Source: Scytalidium lignicola
Taxonomy: Eukaryota; Ascomycota; Leotiomycetes
Reading direction: 5' to 3'
Assembly (NCBI GenBank): GCA_002812745.2
Contig: NCSJ02000086.1
Coordinates: 62,001-126,000 of the forward strand
DNA: 64,000 nucleotides
The notes below the pieces were generated by a model. It did no database searches. It had not been told where the DNA came from and saw only the letters and a list, made by a program, of their open reading frames with translations. A program made the translations under genes and the position numbers. Within the stretch, counting starts at the first letter, position 1. Each line of letters starts with the position of its first letter. Below are positions 11,385 through 22,849 of this stretch, piece by piece.

Positions 11385-12640
11385 ATGTCGTCCTCTCTGC
11401 CAGGAACACGCGAATTACCCCCTTCAGAGTATGATCTCAATACATACTGGGGTCGAGTTAGACATGCAGCCAATATTTCAGATCCTAGGTGAGGGGAGGT
11501 TTGAGCCTGTTTTGTTTCTTTTCAGTAAAGGTGCAAGGCCCTCAAGTCGATGCATTTTATAGTTGGGAGGGAGCGGAGTGTCATCAAGTGTAATGCTAAC
11601 TTAGTTGACACAGAACATTACTAGTCAATAAACAAGGGCTAGAGCATGCGAAGGAGTTGATATCGGCGTATAAGCAAGGAAAGATACAGGATATAAGCCC
11701 GGAGTTATGGAAAGCAAAAAAGGTCGTGGATTCAACATTACACCCGGGTATGTGTTTGGGCACGTTTAGTAGATGAATTAGATTAACGGTGTTTTTAGAT
11801 ACTGGTGAACCAGTCCTTTTACCATTTCGAATGTCATGTTTCGTCTTGTCGAACCTTGTGGTTACAGCGGGAATGCTGACACCAGGTCTGGGTGTGAGTA
11901 CTGTAATGCAGCTTGACTATATCATTCCAACTGACACAATTACTTAACAGACTACCGGTACCCTCCTCTGGCAAATTGCTAATCAGTCTCTGAATGTGGC
12001 AATCAATAATGCCAATGCGAATAAATCGATACCACTATCAACGTCCAAAATTGCACAATCATATTTTCTTGCCGTTGGTGCTTCTTGTTCAGTGGCACTC
12101 GGTTTGAACGCTCTTGTTCCCCGATTGAAAAGGGTAACTCCAGCTACGAAGCTTATCCTATCCCGCCTTGTACCGTTTGCCGCTGTTGCAAGTGCTGGTG
12201 CATTGAATGTGTTCTTGATGCGTGGAGAAGAGATAAGGCAGGGTATTGATGTCTACCCAGTTCTCTCTGCAGCTGACAAAGAGAAATTGGCCGCAGAGGG
12301 AAAGTCAGAATCTTCTGTCCAATCCCTTGGTAAAAGCAAAAAGGCTGCTACTTTAGCTGTTTCTGAGACCGCGTTAAGTAGAGTCTTGAATAGTTCTCCT
12401 ATCATGGTTATACCACCATTGATTTTAGTGAGACTTCAGAAAACAAACTGGCTGAAGAGAAACCCCAGGATGACTATGCCAATTAATCTGGGCTTGATCC
12501 TGGGAACTAGTCTCTTTGCGTTGCCTTTAGCTCTTGCTGCATTCCCACAGCGGCAAAGTGTCGATGCATCAACTCTGGAAGCCGAGTTTTGGGGTCTCGG
12601 CGGTGAGAATGGCAAAGTCGTATTTAATAGAGGGATATGA
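11385..12640 (+). CDS. FSF1: Sideroflexin (mitochondrial inner-membrane carrier, Fsf1-like)
   Basis: Four exons (11385-11488, 11614-11747, 11799-11893, 11951-12640) give 340 residues, the usual sideroflexin length. Recognisable family segments are YDLNTYWGRVRHAANISDP near the N-terminus, HPDTGEPVLLPFRMS in the middle, TPGLGTTGTLLWQIANQS, and the closing sequence in which NRGI is the C-terminus. Hydrophobic segments at about 97-115, 145-165, 178-195, 265-280 and 292-312 fit the five-helix family topology. Vertebrate SFXN1 transports serine into mitochondria; fungal Fsf1 is less studied and the substrate here is inferred. It is divergent from the proline-rich gene, with the tRNA in between. Confidence 0.93.
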
Positions 12641-14210
12641 TGATTTTCCAGCATCATGGTATCGATAAACGACATAGTAGAAAGATGACGAATATTAGAG
12701 GTTAGACAAACTTTCCCTAAAGCCAGCCAAGAATAGGTTGATACCGAGATTCGTTTAGAAAACAAGACTGTTTCATGCACTATTCACAGGACTTATTTCA
12801 ACCCCGTCAACTCTATAAGCAGTAAATGATCTTCTATTGAGAACTGGGGCTTTGTAGCGGTTTATCCCAAATCCTCGAGCCCATAGGGGAAAATTCCGGC
12901 AAGAAAATATCTAATATATATGCCACGATGATTTGTTTGAGAATCCTAACCCGAACAGAGGTCGCATCACGTGAAGGACATGGGTAATTTCAAGAAGTCG
13001 TCATCCACCCTGACCCGATCAGTTGAACCCGACAGAGTCTCCGGGTAACTGCAGTCTGTGGCAAAGGGTTCCGAGAGGGGTCTAACAATTCGCCGCATAG
13101 CATAATTCTGTGGCCATAATAGGGGAAATAAATTATGAATATCATCTTAGTCCTCCAAAATGCAAAACTGTAACCTGTTCATCAACGCCGCCGATGTACC
13201 TTTGTGGGAGAAATTGTTGGAGTAAGAAATGGGATTTTGTTTCACCGGCCAGAATTTCTCGGATGTGTTGCCTGAAGCCTGAAGGTACATTACTTCGTTA
13301 GGCCCGTTCAGCTTAATTACCAGAAAGACTTTGGCCGTTTAAATGATTGTACGGGGCGTTATGTCCGAAGATTCTGGTCTGTACGGTATTTGTTGCTTGT
13401 ATAACTGTACGACAATGAATAAGGGTAGCAATGTACACTTATTTCTAAATATTTGGCAGCGTTGTTTGCCCCCTGTCAGAAATGGCACCACACTGAAGTG
13501 TGTGTGAATAATTTTATGAAGAGGGGAAGGCAATCTCGCGGTTGCCCAGAGGGATTAAGTTATTGCTACGGGTGCCCACCATTTGATGGAAAGCCGCCAC
13601 ATCACAAAACCCTTTTCTCCTGAGACAGTGGCTATAATTTATAAGGCTGTCTCCTCGAGTCTGCTGTATTATCGAGGGAGCACCATACGATCAAGAAAGA
13701 CATGCAAGGCGCCAGAACATCTGTTTGACACGCATTATCTCCCACAGCCCTCGTGGTGTCCTGCACTGCACCGTAAGAGCGGAGTTCGCGCTCGCCAAAC
13801 ACAAACTCGCTTGCGGCGAGCCAGATAGGACCGCCAGGACCTTGAGAAACCAACCTCAGGGAATTGCCCGCCTCGAATGATTGTCATAGGATACCTCCAC
13901 GATTTCCTATCGATGATATCTTACTTCCTGGGTTCATCTCAGGCATACTCATCTACTTGTTCGCCAACTTTCTGTCACGAAATGTTTTGGGTCTAGCCTT
14001 GTGCTTAGACGTCTACTCTTTTGCCCTCGCGCCCGTCCCGGAGAGAACATCAGCGTCTACGTCTGCAGTATCGTAATATCATCTCACTGCTGGCACTTGA
14101 GCTGATCGAGAGTCGTGGATATTCAATGCCCAAAGTCGATCTGTATCCATTCACTCCTTCAACCGAAGATTTCAGACATCTGTCTGGACCTGCGATACGA
14201 TAATTGTGCG
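12641..14210. other. Long intergenic region / leader upstream of the LAMMER kinase
   Basis: 1.57 kb with only short overlapping frames. A CACGTG-type box (TCACGTGA) lies near 12967. The last 100 bp contain ATG codons: an in-frame one at 14115 would extend the kinase by 32 residues, and out-of-frame ones (for example at 14021) could act as upstream ORFs. Confidence 0.5.
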
Positions 14211-16518
14211 ATGTCGACACCGTCTACTCTACCACCACATCGTCCCAATTACGGATATTCTCATCATCAGAACTATCAATCAAACTCTAGTTATCGAGCG
14301 AGCAATACCCTCTTGAACGGCGTTAGCCGGTTAGGAGGATCGTATAACCTTTCGATCTCCTCGAGCAGCGGATCGTTATCCGGCAGCATCATCGATCCCC
14401 CATACCAGAATCAGATCACCTCGAGTCATACAAAAGCCGAATTAACTATGGGGACTATATCGGCCACATCAGACTCAAAGCAGCCTGCGAGGAAAAGGCT
14501 GAGGTCAAGGGAGCCCAGAGAACCTGACTGGCATAAATTTTACAAAAATGGCCTTCCTAAAGAGGTCATTGTCATCGATGACACCCCAACCCCAGAACCC
14601 TCTATTTCGACTTTATCAAATGGTCAATCGAGTCATACAATAATGGCAAATAACAGTCGACATACAACAAAGAAAAGGAAAAGAGATGACGTATATGATC
14701 CTATCTACCAGGTCGATGCATCAAATTCCGAAGACCAGAGTCCACAATACAAAGATTATTCATCCGGATCTACAGTATCAACAGACAGAACCACATCTGC
14801 AATACATACTACCGCTGCAACCTCGTTAGGTTCTCTATCTTCAAATGGGCAGAATGGGTATGACGTTATAGAGGACGCACTACCCGGCCAGAAGAGGAAG
14901 AGAACAGCTACCCGGCTGCAGATTGCCAACGAAGCGAAGCGGAAAGAGCTTGAAATGAATGGTGATGCCTATTCCAACTATAGGCCTCCACCTAAGCCTC
15001 CGATAAAAGCACCGGAGGTACAAGTAAAGGTGGTGCAAGACGTGAGTTTTGGAGTCAACTCGATTGTCTATTTGCGGCATATGCTGATGAGAAATAGAAC
15101 TCATATACAAAAAATAGCAAGATTGATGACGAAGATGGACACTATCTTGTTGTCCCAGATACTGATCTCACGGACAGATGTAAGGTCTTTGTGTTTCGCA
15201 TCTGAGATACTTATACTGACAAATCCGCAGACCTAGTTACCAAGCTTCTCGGACAAGGGACGTTTGGTAAAGTCGTTCAAGCTAAGGATAAGAAAAGAGG
15301 TAAAATGGTGGCTATTAAGATCATCCGCTCTGTTCAAAAGTACCGTGATGCTTCACGAATAGAGCTACGAGTCCTTTCGACACTGAAGGCGAATGATCAA
15401 GAAAATCGAAATAGATGCATACATCTTCGGGATTGTTTCGATTACCGAGGACATATCTGCATTGTTATGGATCTCCTTGGCCAAAGTGTCTTTGATTTCT
15501 TGAAGAGCAACTCATTTGTGCCCTTCCCGAACAGTCAGATCCAGAGTTTCGCTCGCCAGCTCTTCACCAGTGTTGCTTGTAAGTTCGGCCCCGTAACCTA
15601 TGAATATCACTCCGCTTACTCTGGTCTAGTCTTACATGACCTTAACTTGATCCATACCGATCTAAAACCAGAAAATATACTCCTCTGCGACAGTAGCTAC
15701 CAAGCATTTACCTATGGTCGTAGAATTCCTTCTTCATCCACTACAGTCAATCGCCAAGCTGCCCAACGGAGAGTTCTTCTGGATACAGAGATTCGACTTA
15801 TTGATTTTGGATCAGCCACATTTCAGGACGAGTATCATTCTTCAGTTGTTTCGACGCGGCACTACAGAGCCCCCGAGATTATACTTGGCCTTGGCTGGTC
15901 ATATCCATGTGACATATGGAGTATTGGCTGTATTCTGGTCGAATTTTTTACAGGAGATGCGTTGTTCCAGACTCACGACAATCTAGAGCATCTTGCTATG
16001 ATGGAAAATGTTTGCGGTGGAAGATTGGATACTCATCTCATCCAACAAGTAAATAAAATGGCGTCAAGAAATGCCGGCAATTCAGCCGCGAAGTCAGTAT
16101 CCTAGTGTCTCCTCGATTGACTTGTGACTAACACAGTCAGATTTTTCAAACGGTTGAAGTTGGACTACCCAACGCCTGATACTACGAGAGCTTCGAGAAG
16201 ATTTGTGAAGGCTATGAAACGGTTAGATGTAAGTAGAGCTTCTTGATACGATGGTTTGCAAGCTCTAACATTATGCAGGAGATTATTCCCGATAACAACA
16301 AGTTTTGCAGGCTTTTCTTAGATCTTCTCAAGAAGATCTTTGTCTACGATCCTGCTGATCGGATTACTGCAAAGCATGCTCTGCAGCATCCATGGTTTAA
16401 AGAGATTGCACAGCCTGATGATGGAACTGAAGCAGCCAAAATTCGGCTGCAAAGACAAATGCAAGCGGAGGAGAACGGAACTGCAGGATCATCTGCAAGA
16501 TATAATAGATACCGTTGA
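14211..16518 (+). CDS. LKH1: LAMMER-type dual-specificity kinase (CLK/Lkh1/Kns1 family)
   Basis: Six exons (14211-15041, 15098-15179, 15231-15578, 15630-16092, 16141-16228, 16279-16518) give 683 residues. The first ~285 residues are a Ser/Thr-rich disordered region with basic clusters (KKRKRDD, KRKRTATR). The kinase domain follows: GQGTFGKVV loop at about 312-320, VAIK lysine near 334, catalytic HTDLKPEN with Asp near 431, DFG at 479-481, STRHYRAPE activation segment, and the family-defining EHLAMME at 540-546. The fungal insert between HTDLKPEN and DFG is present. These kinases phosphorylate SR-type splicing factors and control growth and stress responses. ATG 14211 is chosen; an in-frame ATG at 14115 is possible. 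The ORF after the intron-4 donor would stop at once, supporting the splice. Confidence 0.95.
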
Positions 16519-16916
16519 ACTCCAGGCATGACACGGAAAATATGATGGCGTATGGGGTATGGGGCATGGAGCACGGTAATTTACATCGGCATCACATAGT
16601 ATGGGAATATGGGCGGTGATAATGAATTGGGTCTTCTTGTGACATGTCATATCAATTGCTTAATAGGAAAATTTCCTGCCAAGCGAATAAAGATACCTTA
16701 TGATTCATCTCCTACCTAGAGTATCACTTTCTTTTGCTGTGTGCCGCCTAATATCAACGAGTATTTTGTACCTTACGTCCTAGACACAGCCTCGTCACCT
16801 CAGGCGTCGACAAGGCTGAACTGATGAGTCAGCAGTGTTGATTTCCCGTCAACTTTTTGATCAACTAATCTCACAAACTCTTTATCTCTAGAACATGGCG
16901 TGAAAGACTCAATTCC
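16519..16916. other. Intergenic between kinase and tRNase Z genes
   Basis: 398 bp between two co-oriented genes; 3' UTR of the kinase and promoter of the next gene. Nothing else is visible. Confidence 0.55.
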
Positions 16917-19733
16917 ATGCATGAGCTAGTTCCAATAGTAAAAAAGACTTTCATTTCGCGGCTTAAAGCCCGCAAGCCTCCGAATCTCACAAACCTACCC
17001 AAAACCACCAGCTCGCATGGTCTTTCCCCACGTTCAAAACCTTCCCTTTCTCGAAGCCTTCCCTCAAGCAACAAAGTCCCACTACACCGTGTATTACCTG
17101 GACCACGTCTCCGGAATTCCAATCGGAACTTCAAATATCTAATTATTTTTGAAGAAAAAAAGCCCGATAATATCAGCAGTGTAAGGCAACAAAGGAAAGA
17201 AAAGGCGCTTAACCGCAGCCATTTAAGAATGAAGAATTGGGCCCAAATCTTAACAGCGCCGACTGCCGATACGCCTGGCACTGCATTATTACTACATTTT
17301 GATAAGAAGAGATATCTTTTCGGTAATGTTGGCGAGGGTACACAGCGAGCATGTGTGCAGAGGAAAACCCCATTAGGGAAACTTGAGGATATCTTTCTCA
17401 CAGGTCCAGTTAGTTGGAAAAATGCGGGAGGTCTACTGGGTATGATGTTGACAGTGGCAGATGCTTCTGCGGGTGCAAAAGAAGCGAAGGCAGAAGTGAA
17501 AAAGAAGAAAGAGAAGAACGGCGGCAAGGTTGACCCAGAGAAAGAAGAGGATCGAGGACTAAACGTTCATGGGGGTAAGAATCTTACTCACCTGTTGGCG
17601 ACTGCGAGAAGGTTTGTCTTTAGAAAAGGAATGCCTGTTCGGTCAAATGAGTTCAGAGCAGAGAGAGAGACAAGAGTCGGAAGGAAGGATTGGGAACCAA
17701 CCTGGAGTGATGAGAATATTAAGGTCTGGGTTATTGTCACTGAGCCGGCAGAAGCAGGTAGGACTACAAGAAAGAGAAGTCATGAGGAGTTCTCTGCCGA
17801 TACCATAGTGAATTCAGAAGGCGTGCATATAACGCGAGAAGAACAGGAGGACCTGGATGATCAGTTGCGAAGGTCTGTTTTAGCCTCTATGTTCAATTCG
17901 GAATGGCGCCTGGACTCCCTAGTTACGAAGAAGCTTGCAGATGTACAAATGCCTGCAGCTATCTTCTTTCGAAATTCGGAGGGGAAAATAGAAAAGTACA
18001 CTGGACCAGTTCCTGGTGGAGTTGAGCCGGTTCCTGATATTGATGTTCTTATACGGAACCCTTGGCCTGGAGCTTTGATCGAATCACTTCCTCAAACAAC
18101 CCCTTCAAGTGATTCTGTTTCATACATTGTCAAAAACTACCCACAGCGTGGAAAGTTTGATGCCAAGACTGCAATGAGCTTGGGAGTGAAGCCGGGTCCC
18201 AATTTTAGGTTATTGACAATGGGGCAAAGTATTACCACAGATGATGGTAAACTAGTCACGCCTGACATGGTAATGTCGCCATCCAAGGAAGGTAGCGGGT
18301 TTGCAGTCGTCGAGTTGCCCAATACTTCATATGTTGAGGCGTTAGTCAGCAGAGAAGAATGGTCGTCACCAGAAGTCATGAAAGGCGTCGGCGCAATAAT
18401 ATGGATTTTAGGCCCCGGTATGATTATTGACTCACGGCTTCAAAAGTTCATGGAAGATCACAAGGAGTTAAAACATATTATTTCTTCTCCAGAATACTGT
18501 CCAAACAATATCTCTCTAGATTCTCCTGCTTCTGCTGCAATCCGGCTACATCTTCTTGATTCTGAACGCTTCCCTATTCCTGTGCACAACAACGTTGCCA
18601 AATTACAGCCGAAGAAAGATGATCTACCACTTCCTTATGAAATAGCCAGAGCTGGGAAATTGATCCAGTTAGAGCCGTATTTTGCAGTTCAGGATAGTGC
18701 GGTTATACCTTACCTAGATACTGCAAAAGTTGTGAGCGAAACTTCTCAAGAAGTTTTATCATTAGCTGAGGAAGCTAAAAAGGAGATCTCAAGTCCCGAG
18801 TATTTAGCAAGGCTTAGTGCTTCTCAAAAAGATATACCTAGCCGGGATGCGGAGGTGATTACACTTGGAACTGGTTCTGCCCTGCCTTCTAAATATCGAA
18901 ACGTTTCGGCCACTCTAATTAGGGTTCCAGGCTATGGCAGCTACCTCTTTGATTGTGGGGAAAATACACTAGGACAGTTGAAAAGAGTCTTTGGTGAAGC
19001 CCTTCCAGAGCTGCTTCACGACCTCAAGGCGGTTTGGATTAGCCACCTCCATGCTGACCATCACCTTGGCACCGCAGCGGTGATTAAGGCTTGGGACCTT
19101 GAAACAAGGGGCACAGATCCAACAGCGGCTAATAGCAAACTTATGGTTGCATCTGAAATGGGCATGTTAAACTGGTTAAGAGAATACTCCGAGGTGGAAA
19201 GTTATGGCTATGACCGCTTACATCCATTTCCGATCAGCAGCCGGCATGGCATACAACGTGAAGCGTTCAGCAATTTAATGACTGAATCATTTGGTCTCAA
19301 AGCTATACATGCTTGTGGCGTTGAACATTGCCACGGAGCTTTAGCAGTCGTCCTTGAATTCCCAAATGGCTTCAAAGTAGCGTATTCTGGCGACTGCCGA
19401 CCATCAAAAACATTTGCAAGGATGGGTCTCGGAACTTCGCTTTTGATCCATGAAGCAACGTTTGACGATGAGCTGTGTGGTGATGCTATTGCAAAGAAAC
19501 ATTCTACGACGGCTGAAGCCTTAGACATTGGTAAACAAATGGATGCAAGAAGAATTTTGCTCACTCATTTCTCTCAAAGATACCAAAAGATCCCTGTTAT
19601 GGAAAAGGATGGTGATAAAGATCAAGTTGCAATTGTTGCTTTTGACTACATGCGAGTCAAGGTTGGAGACATGGCTAAACTAGAGGCATTCCGACCAGCG
19701 TTATTAAAGTTATACGAAGAAAAGGAGGATTGA
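16917..19733 (+). CDS. TRZ1: Long-form tRNase Z (ELAC2-type tRNA 3'-processing endoribonuclease)
   Basis: A single exon of 938 residues. It removes 3' trailers from pre-tRNAs. The long form has two metallo-beta-lactamase halves. The N-terminal half (from about residue 105, MKNWAQILTAP...LLLHFDKKRYLFGNVGEGTQR) has lost the catalytic histidines but keeps substrate-binding features. The C-terminal half has the active site: LGTGSALPSKYRNVSA near 655, FDCGENTLGQL, HLHADHH at about 710-716, YSGDCRPS near 823, HEATF, HSTTAEA and LTHFSQRY. The N-terminal ~100 residues are rich in Arg/Lys/Ser/Pro with no acidic residues for long runs, resembling a mitochondrial presequence. The ATG at 17229 (Met105) would make the nuclear form. 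No intron is needed. Confidence 0.95.
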   Translation: MHELVPIVKKTFISRLKARKPPNLTNLPKTTSSHGLSPRSKPSLSRSLPSSNKVPLHRVLPGPRLRNSNRNFKYLIIFEEKKPDNISSVRQQRKEKALNRSHLRMKNWAQILTAPTADTPGTALLLHFDKKRYLFGNVGEGTQRACVQRKTPLGKLEDIFLTGPVSWKNAGGLLGMMLTVADASAGAKEAKAEVKKKKEKNGGKVDPEKEEDRGLNVHGGKNLTHLLATARRFVFRKGMPVRSNEFRAERETRVGRKDWEPTWSDENIKVWVIVTEPAEAGRTTRKRSHEEFSADTIVNSEGVHITREEQEDLDDQLRRSVLASMFNSEWRLDSLVTKKLADVQMPAAIFFRNSEGKIEKYTGPVPGGVEPVPDIDVLIRNPWPGALIESLPQTTPSSDSVSYIVKNYPQRGKFDAKTAMSLGVKPGPNFRLLTMGQSITTDDGKLVTPDMVMSPSKEGSGFAVVELPNTSYVEALVSREEWSSPEVMKGVGAIIWILGPGMIIDSRLQKFMEDHKELKHIISSPEYCPNNISLDSPASAAIRLHLLDSERFPIPVHNNVAKLQPKKDDLPLPYEIARAGKLIQLEPYFAVQDSAVIPYLDTAKVVSETSQEVLSLAEEAKKEISSPEYLARLSASQKDIPSRDAEVITLGTGSALPSKYRNVSATLIRVPGYGSYLFDCGENTLGQLKRVFGEALPELLHDLKAVWISHLHADHHLGTAAVIKAWDLETRGTDPTAANSKLMVASEMGMLNWLREYSEVESYGYDRLHPFPISSRHGIQREAFSNLMTESFGLKAIHACGVEHCHGALAVVLEFPNGFKVAYSGDCRPSKTFARMGLGTSLLIHEATFDDELCGDAIAKKHSTTAEALDIGKQMDARRILLTHFSQRYQKIPVMEKDGDKDQVAIVAFDYMRVKVGDMAKLEAFRPALLKLYEEKED

Positions 19734-20035
19734 TATTAATAAAAGCCTCGTCGTCTCCTTCTCTGTATATTTTACACACTTTTGACCCTACATCATTAGC
19801 CGGCTGTCATGGTATTTCAATTACCCATTGTATGTATGAGAGACTAAAAGGGTTGTACAATATCACATATGGTTTACGGTCTGAATAGATTATCTCACTG
19901 GTTCTCTTGTCAACCCATGAGTCAGATGGTATATTTATATTTTTCTGTAAAGTTTCTCTGCGCTACCTTTCAGTTACATTCTTGCTTCCTCTTTCTTCTC
20001 TAATTATCCTAGTCTCACTTTTTAAAACGACCTAA
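19734..20035. other. Intergenic between convergent genes
   Basis: 302 bp, the shared 3' flank of tRNase Z (+) and the unknown basic protein (-). Pyrimidine-rich near 19980-20020, no gene. Confidence 0.55.
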
Positions 20036-21181
20036 TCACGACCGCTCGCCATCAACTTCCACTAGATTTCTGTACATCTTGGATAGTCTCTCCACTGTGC
20101 TCTTTATTTCTCCAAGAGGCATGGAAATCTCCTCTACCTCTAGTTTGCTATAGTTGCTTTCCGAACAATTCTCAACATCGGGGCTAATATCCATATGTTC
20201 TAGCGACCTAGAAATCGAGAGGATAGTGTCATCTATGTTTGCATCCGGATTGAAGTCGGCCCTGGATGTGAGATTTGCATAGTAATCGAGGATGGCATCT
20301 TCAACTCCATGCTCATAATTTCCTTTCTTTTGATCTTTATTTCCATGCCTGCCATAGGAGTTGTTCTCGTCCTTCATTTCATTTTGGAGTAATGGCATAG
20401 TACCCGACTCTCTACCGGCTCTCTTTCTTCGTCTCCTAACTTTAACTTTGGCTGTTGCCTTCTCCTTTTCCCGTCTCTCATCCTTTTCTGCCATCAGCAT
20501 CTTTCTAAAGTCTCTAATCTCTCTTCCTAATTCAAGACTACTACTCCTTAACTCCTCTCCCCTGCCAGTCCAATCCATCCATCCTTCAACGATCTTCAAC
20601 AGTCTCGACTCCCTCTTTTGTCTCTTTCTCTTCCTTCCTAAGATTGCTGCCCTCAAATCGGAGATAATTGTTTGATTGCCTCCTACGGCAGCAAGAATGC
20701 AGGCTTCGCACCCTGAGGGAAATCTCTCGTAGCGTGCATCGTATGGCGTGGCATCGAAGGTCACACGGTATAGATCTTCGTCCATCCAGATGCTGTTGAT
20801 CATCTGCAGTCGTTTCAGGAAGGAATATACATTTGGTGGGAGCCTCTCTGTGTTTCTGGCAATAGAACCCAGACGGGTCGTGGCTTCTGTCGCAACCAGG
20901 AGGAAGATGGTGTGGATTAGGTGTGGATTGAGGGTCTTATGGCTATGGCAGAGATGAGGATTGGATTCTGTTTTGAAGGCTATGTCAATCTTTATTGATA
21001 GCCTGGAGAGAACTGATTTTGGTCGGAGGAGCTGTGGAGGGAACTGTGAAAGACATGTTTCTTGATCTAGGAGCCACTGTTCTGTTGGCACTTGACCGGG
21101 AGGTAGGGACAGGAGCTGTGTTAGGAGCTCGACTTCGCCCGCGTTCAGATCTTCGACACCTTTGATTGATAAGTTTGGCAT
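20036..21181 (-). CDS. Uncharacterised basic protein, 381 residues
   Basis: A single exon starting MPNLSIKGVEDLNAGEVELL. The N-terminal ~175 residues look folded and include the segment LNPHLIHTIFLLVATEATTRLG (helical) and a conserved-looking GCEACILAAVGG. The middle carries strongly basic runs, GRKRKRQKRES at about 182-192 and KVRRRRKRAGRE near 247-258, which would serve as nuclear localisation signals, flanked by an Arg/Glu/Lys helical stretch. The C-terminus is acidic/Ser-rich. I do not recognise the family. Codon use and the lack of internal stops over 1.1 kb support a real gene. Nuclear location is inferred from the basic runs. Confidence 0.75.
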   Translation of the reverse strand: MPNLSIKGVEDLNAGEVELLTQLLSLPPGQVPTEQWLLDQETCLSQFPPQLLRPKSVLSRLSIKIDIAFKTESNPHLCHSHKTLNPHLIHTIFLLVATEATTRLGSIARNTERLPPNVYSFLKRLQMINSIWMDEDLYRVTFDATPYDARYERFPSGCEACILAAVGGNQTIISDLRAAILGRKRKRQKRESRLLKIVEGWMDWTGRGEELRSSSLELGREIRDFRKMLMAEKDERREKEKATAKVKVRRRRKRAGRESGTMPLLQNEMKDENNSYGRHGNKDQKKGNYEHGVEDAILDYYANLTSRADFNPDANIDDTILSISRSLEHMDISPDVENCSESNYSKLEVEEISMPLGEIKSTVERLSKMYRNLVEVDGERS

Positions 21182-22849
21182 ATTGACGTCTTCCTCTGCT
21201 TTTTACTTACTGGATGTATGGGCGGGGTTCTAATATTTCTTGGGTAGTCCATCAAGGGTTTTTATATATGGTAATTCTACTAGATTCTTCTCTATTTATA
21301 AACTTCTATACGACAATAAGCTTTGTGCAGAACCTGGAAGCTTCATGATTGTTGCCACCTCTTTCTTTGCCTAATTTTGGATGTCTAAACCTTTGTTCTG
21401 TGCTAGATGGGGGTCAATTGTAGATGTGGTTCGTGCCCCTTTGTTTAATCAAAGACATTCAGTTTTCTCAATGAAATGAAAACGACAGGCTATCTCGCCA
21501 ATTCATATCTCATGACACTGATGAGTTGACATGAGATTTCCAGAGGCTGCCGTTCAGTAATATGCTTTCACGTTGCTGAGATGTATTTTGTCAGGTCTCT
21601 CTTAATTCCTAAGTCGAACACCACTCGCTCTGGCTTATTGGCACCTGGCGCTGTATGTTCAATTACAAAACACATTGATGGCACTGTCATTGCCTTCTCT
21701 GGATCTACATCCGTTACATAGTTTCATTCGGGGAGGGTCACAAATCCTCCATTCAATGCCGATACTTTCACCTGATTTGGAGAGGAAGGGGGTAGGCGCG
21801 GAGTATCACCTTATTTTTGCTGCAAATTTGCCATTGGAGAACTCGATACTATATTTGTTGAATTAAGGCACGTGAAGCATGGTACGCAATATGGGGTTAC
21901 TCTGTATATTGTGGTGTTGTACGGTAGTAACTACGTACGAGTAGAAGAGCTAACTAATGGAACTACCTGAAGTGGAAGTCACGTGCAATAAGCGATGTGG
22001 TGCCTAAGGTGACACATAGGATATCACAACAATATTAGACTAGAGTTTATAATTTGAATTGCGTTTGCGATGTTGAGATCAATAATTGTCTTATGTTTGT
22101 GAGTTTTCGTGGGTGATTCAGATATGAGAATAAGCACCATATAATTATTTACAGTTAGACAATGATGTAAATATCAAGGACCTTCACTTTCCTGCATCTT
22201 TCGATCAGCTTTGGCACAAAAAGAGCCGTGATTAAATTTTAGGCTAGGGGGAGTTGTTCGTGCATGGAATCTCCGCTCCCCCAGATTCGCCTTGATACAG
22301 TAAGATGGAGTATGCCGCGGACGTCCGAGGGCGGTAGTTTGCCCACGTTCCCACCTAGTAAACAACAGCTACGCCGCGAATTGAAACTTAACATATTGAG
22401 AGGTAAGTGAATTATTTATATTTAAAGTTAAATATTAAATGTTGCTTGTATTTTAGAGCGTACTGACTTGACTCTTCTCGATTCGACATGAATATCACGG
22501 TGCAAGTAACTATCATGCATGGTTCATATATGTCGGTTCACTCGGTATGACCGTAAATACTCCTTGATATACGGGAGTCGTTACGTGTGTTGATTCGTGA
22601 TTGTATTCGAAAGTGGTGGTGGAGCTGCAGCTTATGGCTACGACTCCCTACCACCCGATTAGGACTAGTACATGTGACTGGTGGCGCCTCCACGTGACTA
22701 GCTACCAACAACATATTTATTAAATCTATCTCAAAATTCTCGACCAATTCTCAATGCATGCCGTCTCCTTAGTAATTTTCCTTCTACCTATATATTACTC
22801 TGCACGGGCAAGCCATAACTCTAATTATGGATTTATTTTCAAATTTAAT
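21182..22849. other. Intergenic region, 1.7 kb
   Basis: AT-rich with short frames only. CACGTG boxes occur near 21870, 21980 and 22692. No RNA gene or repeat array is seen. Confidence 0.55.

Noticed and set aside
14115..14210. N-terminal extension of the LAMMER kinase from ATG 14115
   Set aside because: The 32 extra residues look unlike the conserved start and ATG 14211 is a better fit; kept only as an alternative.
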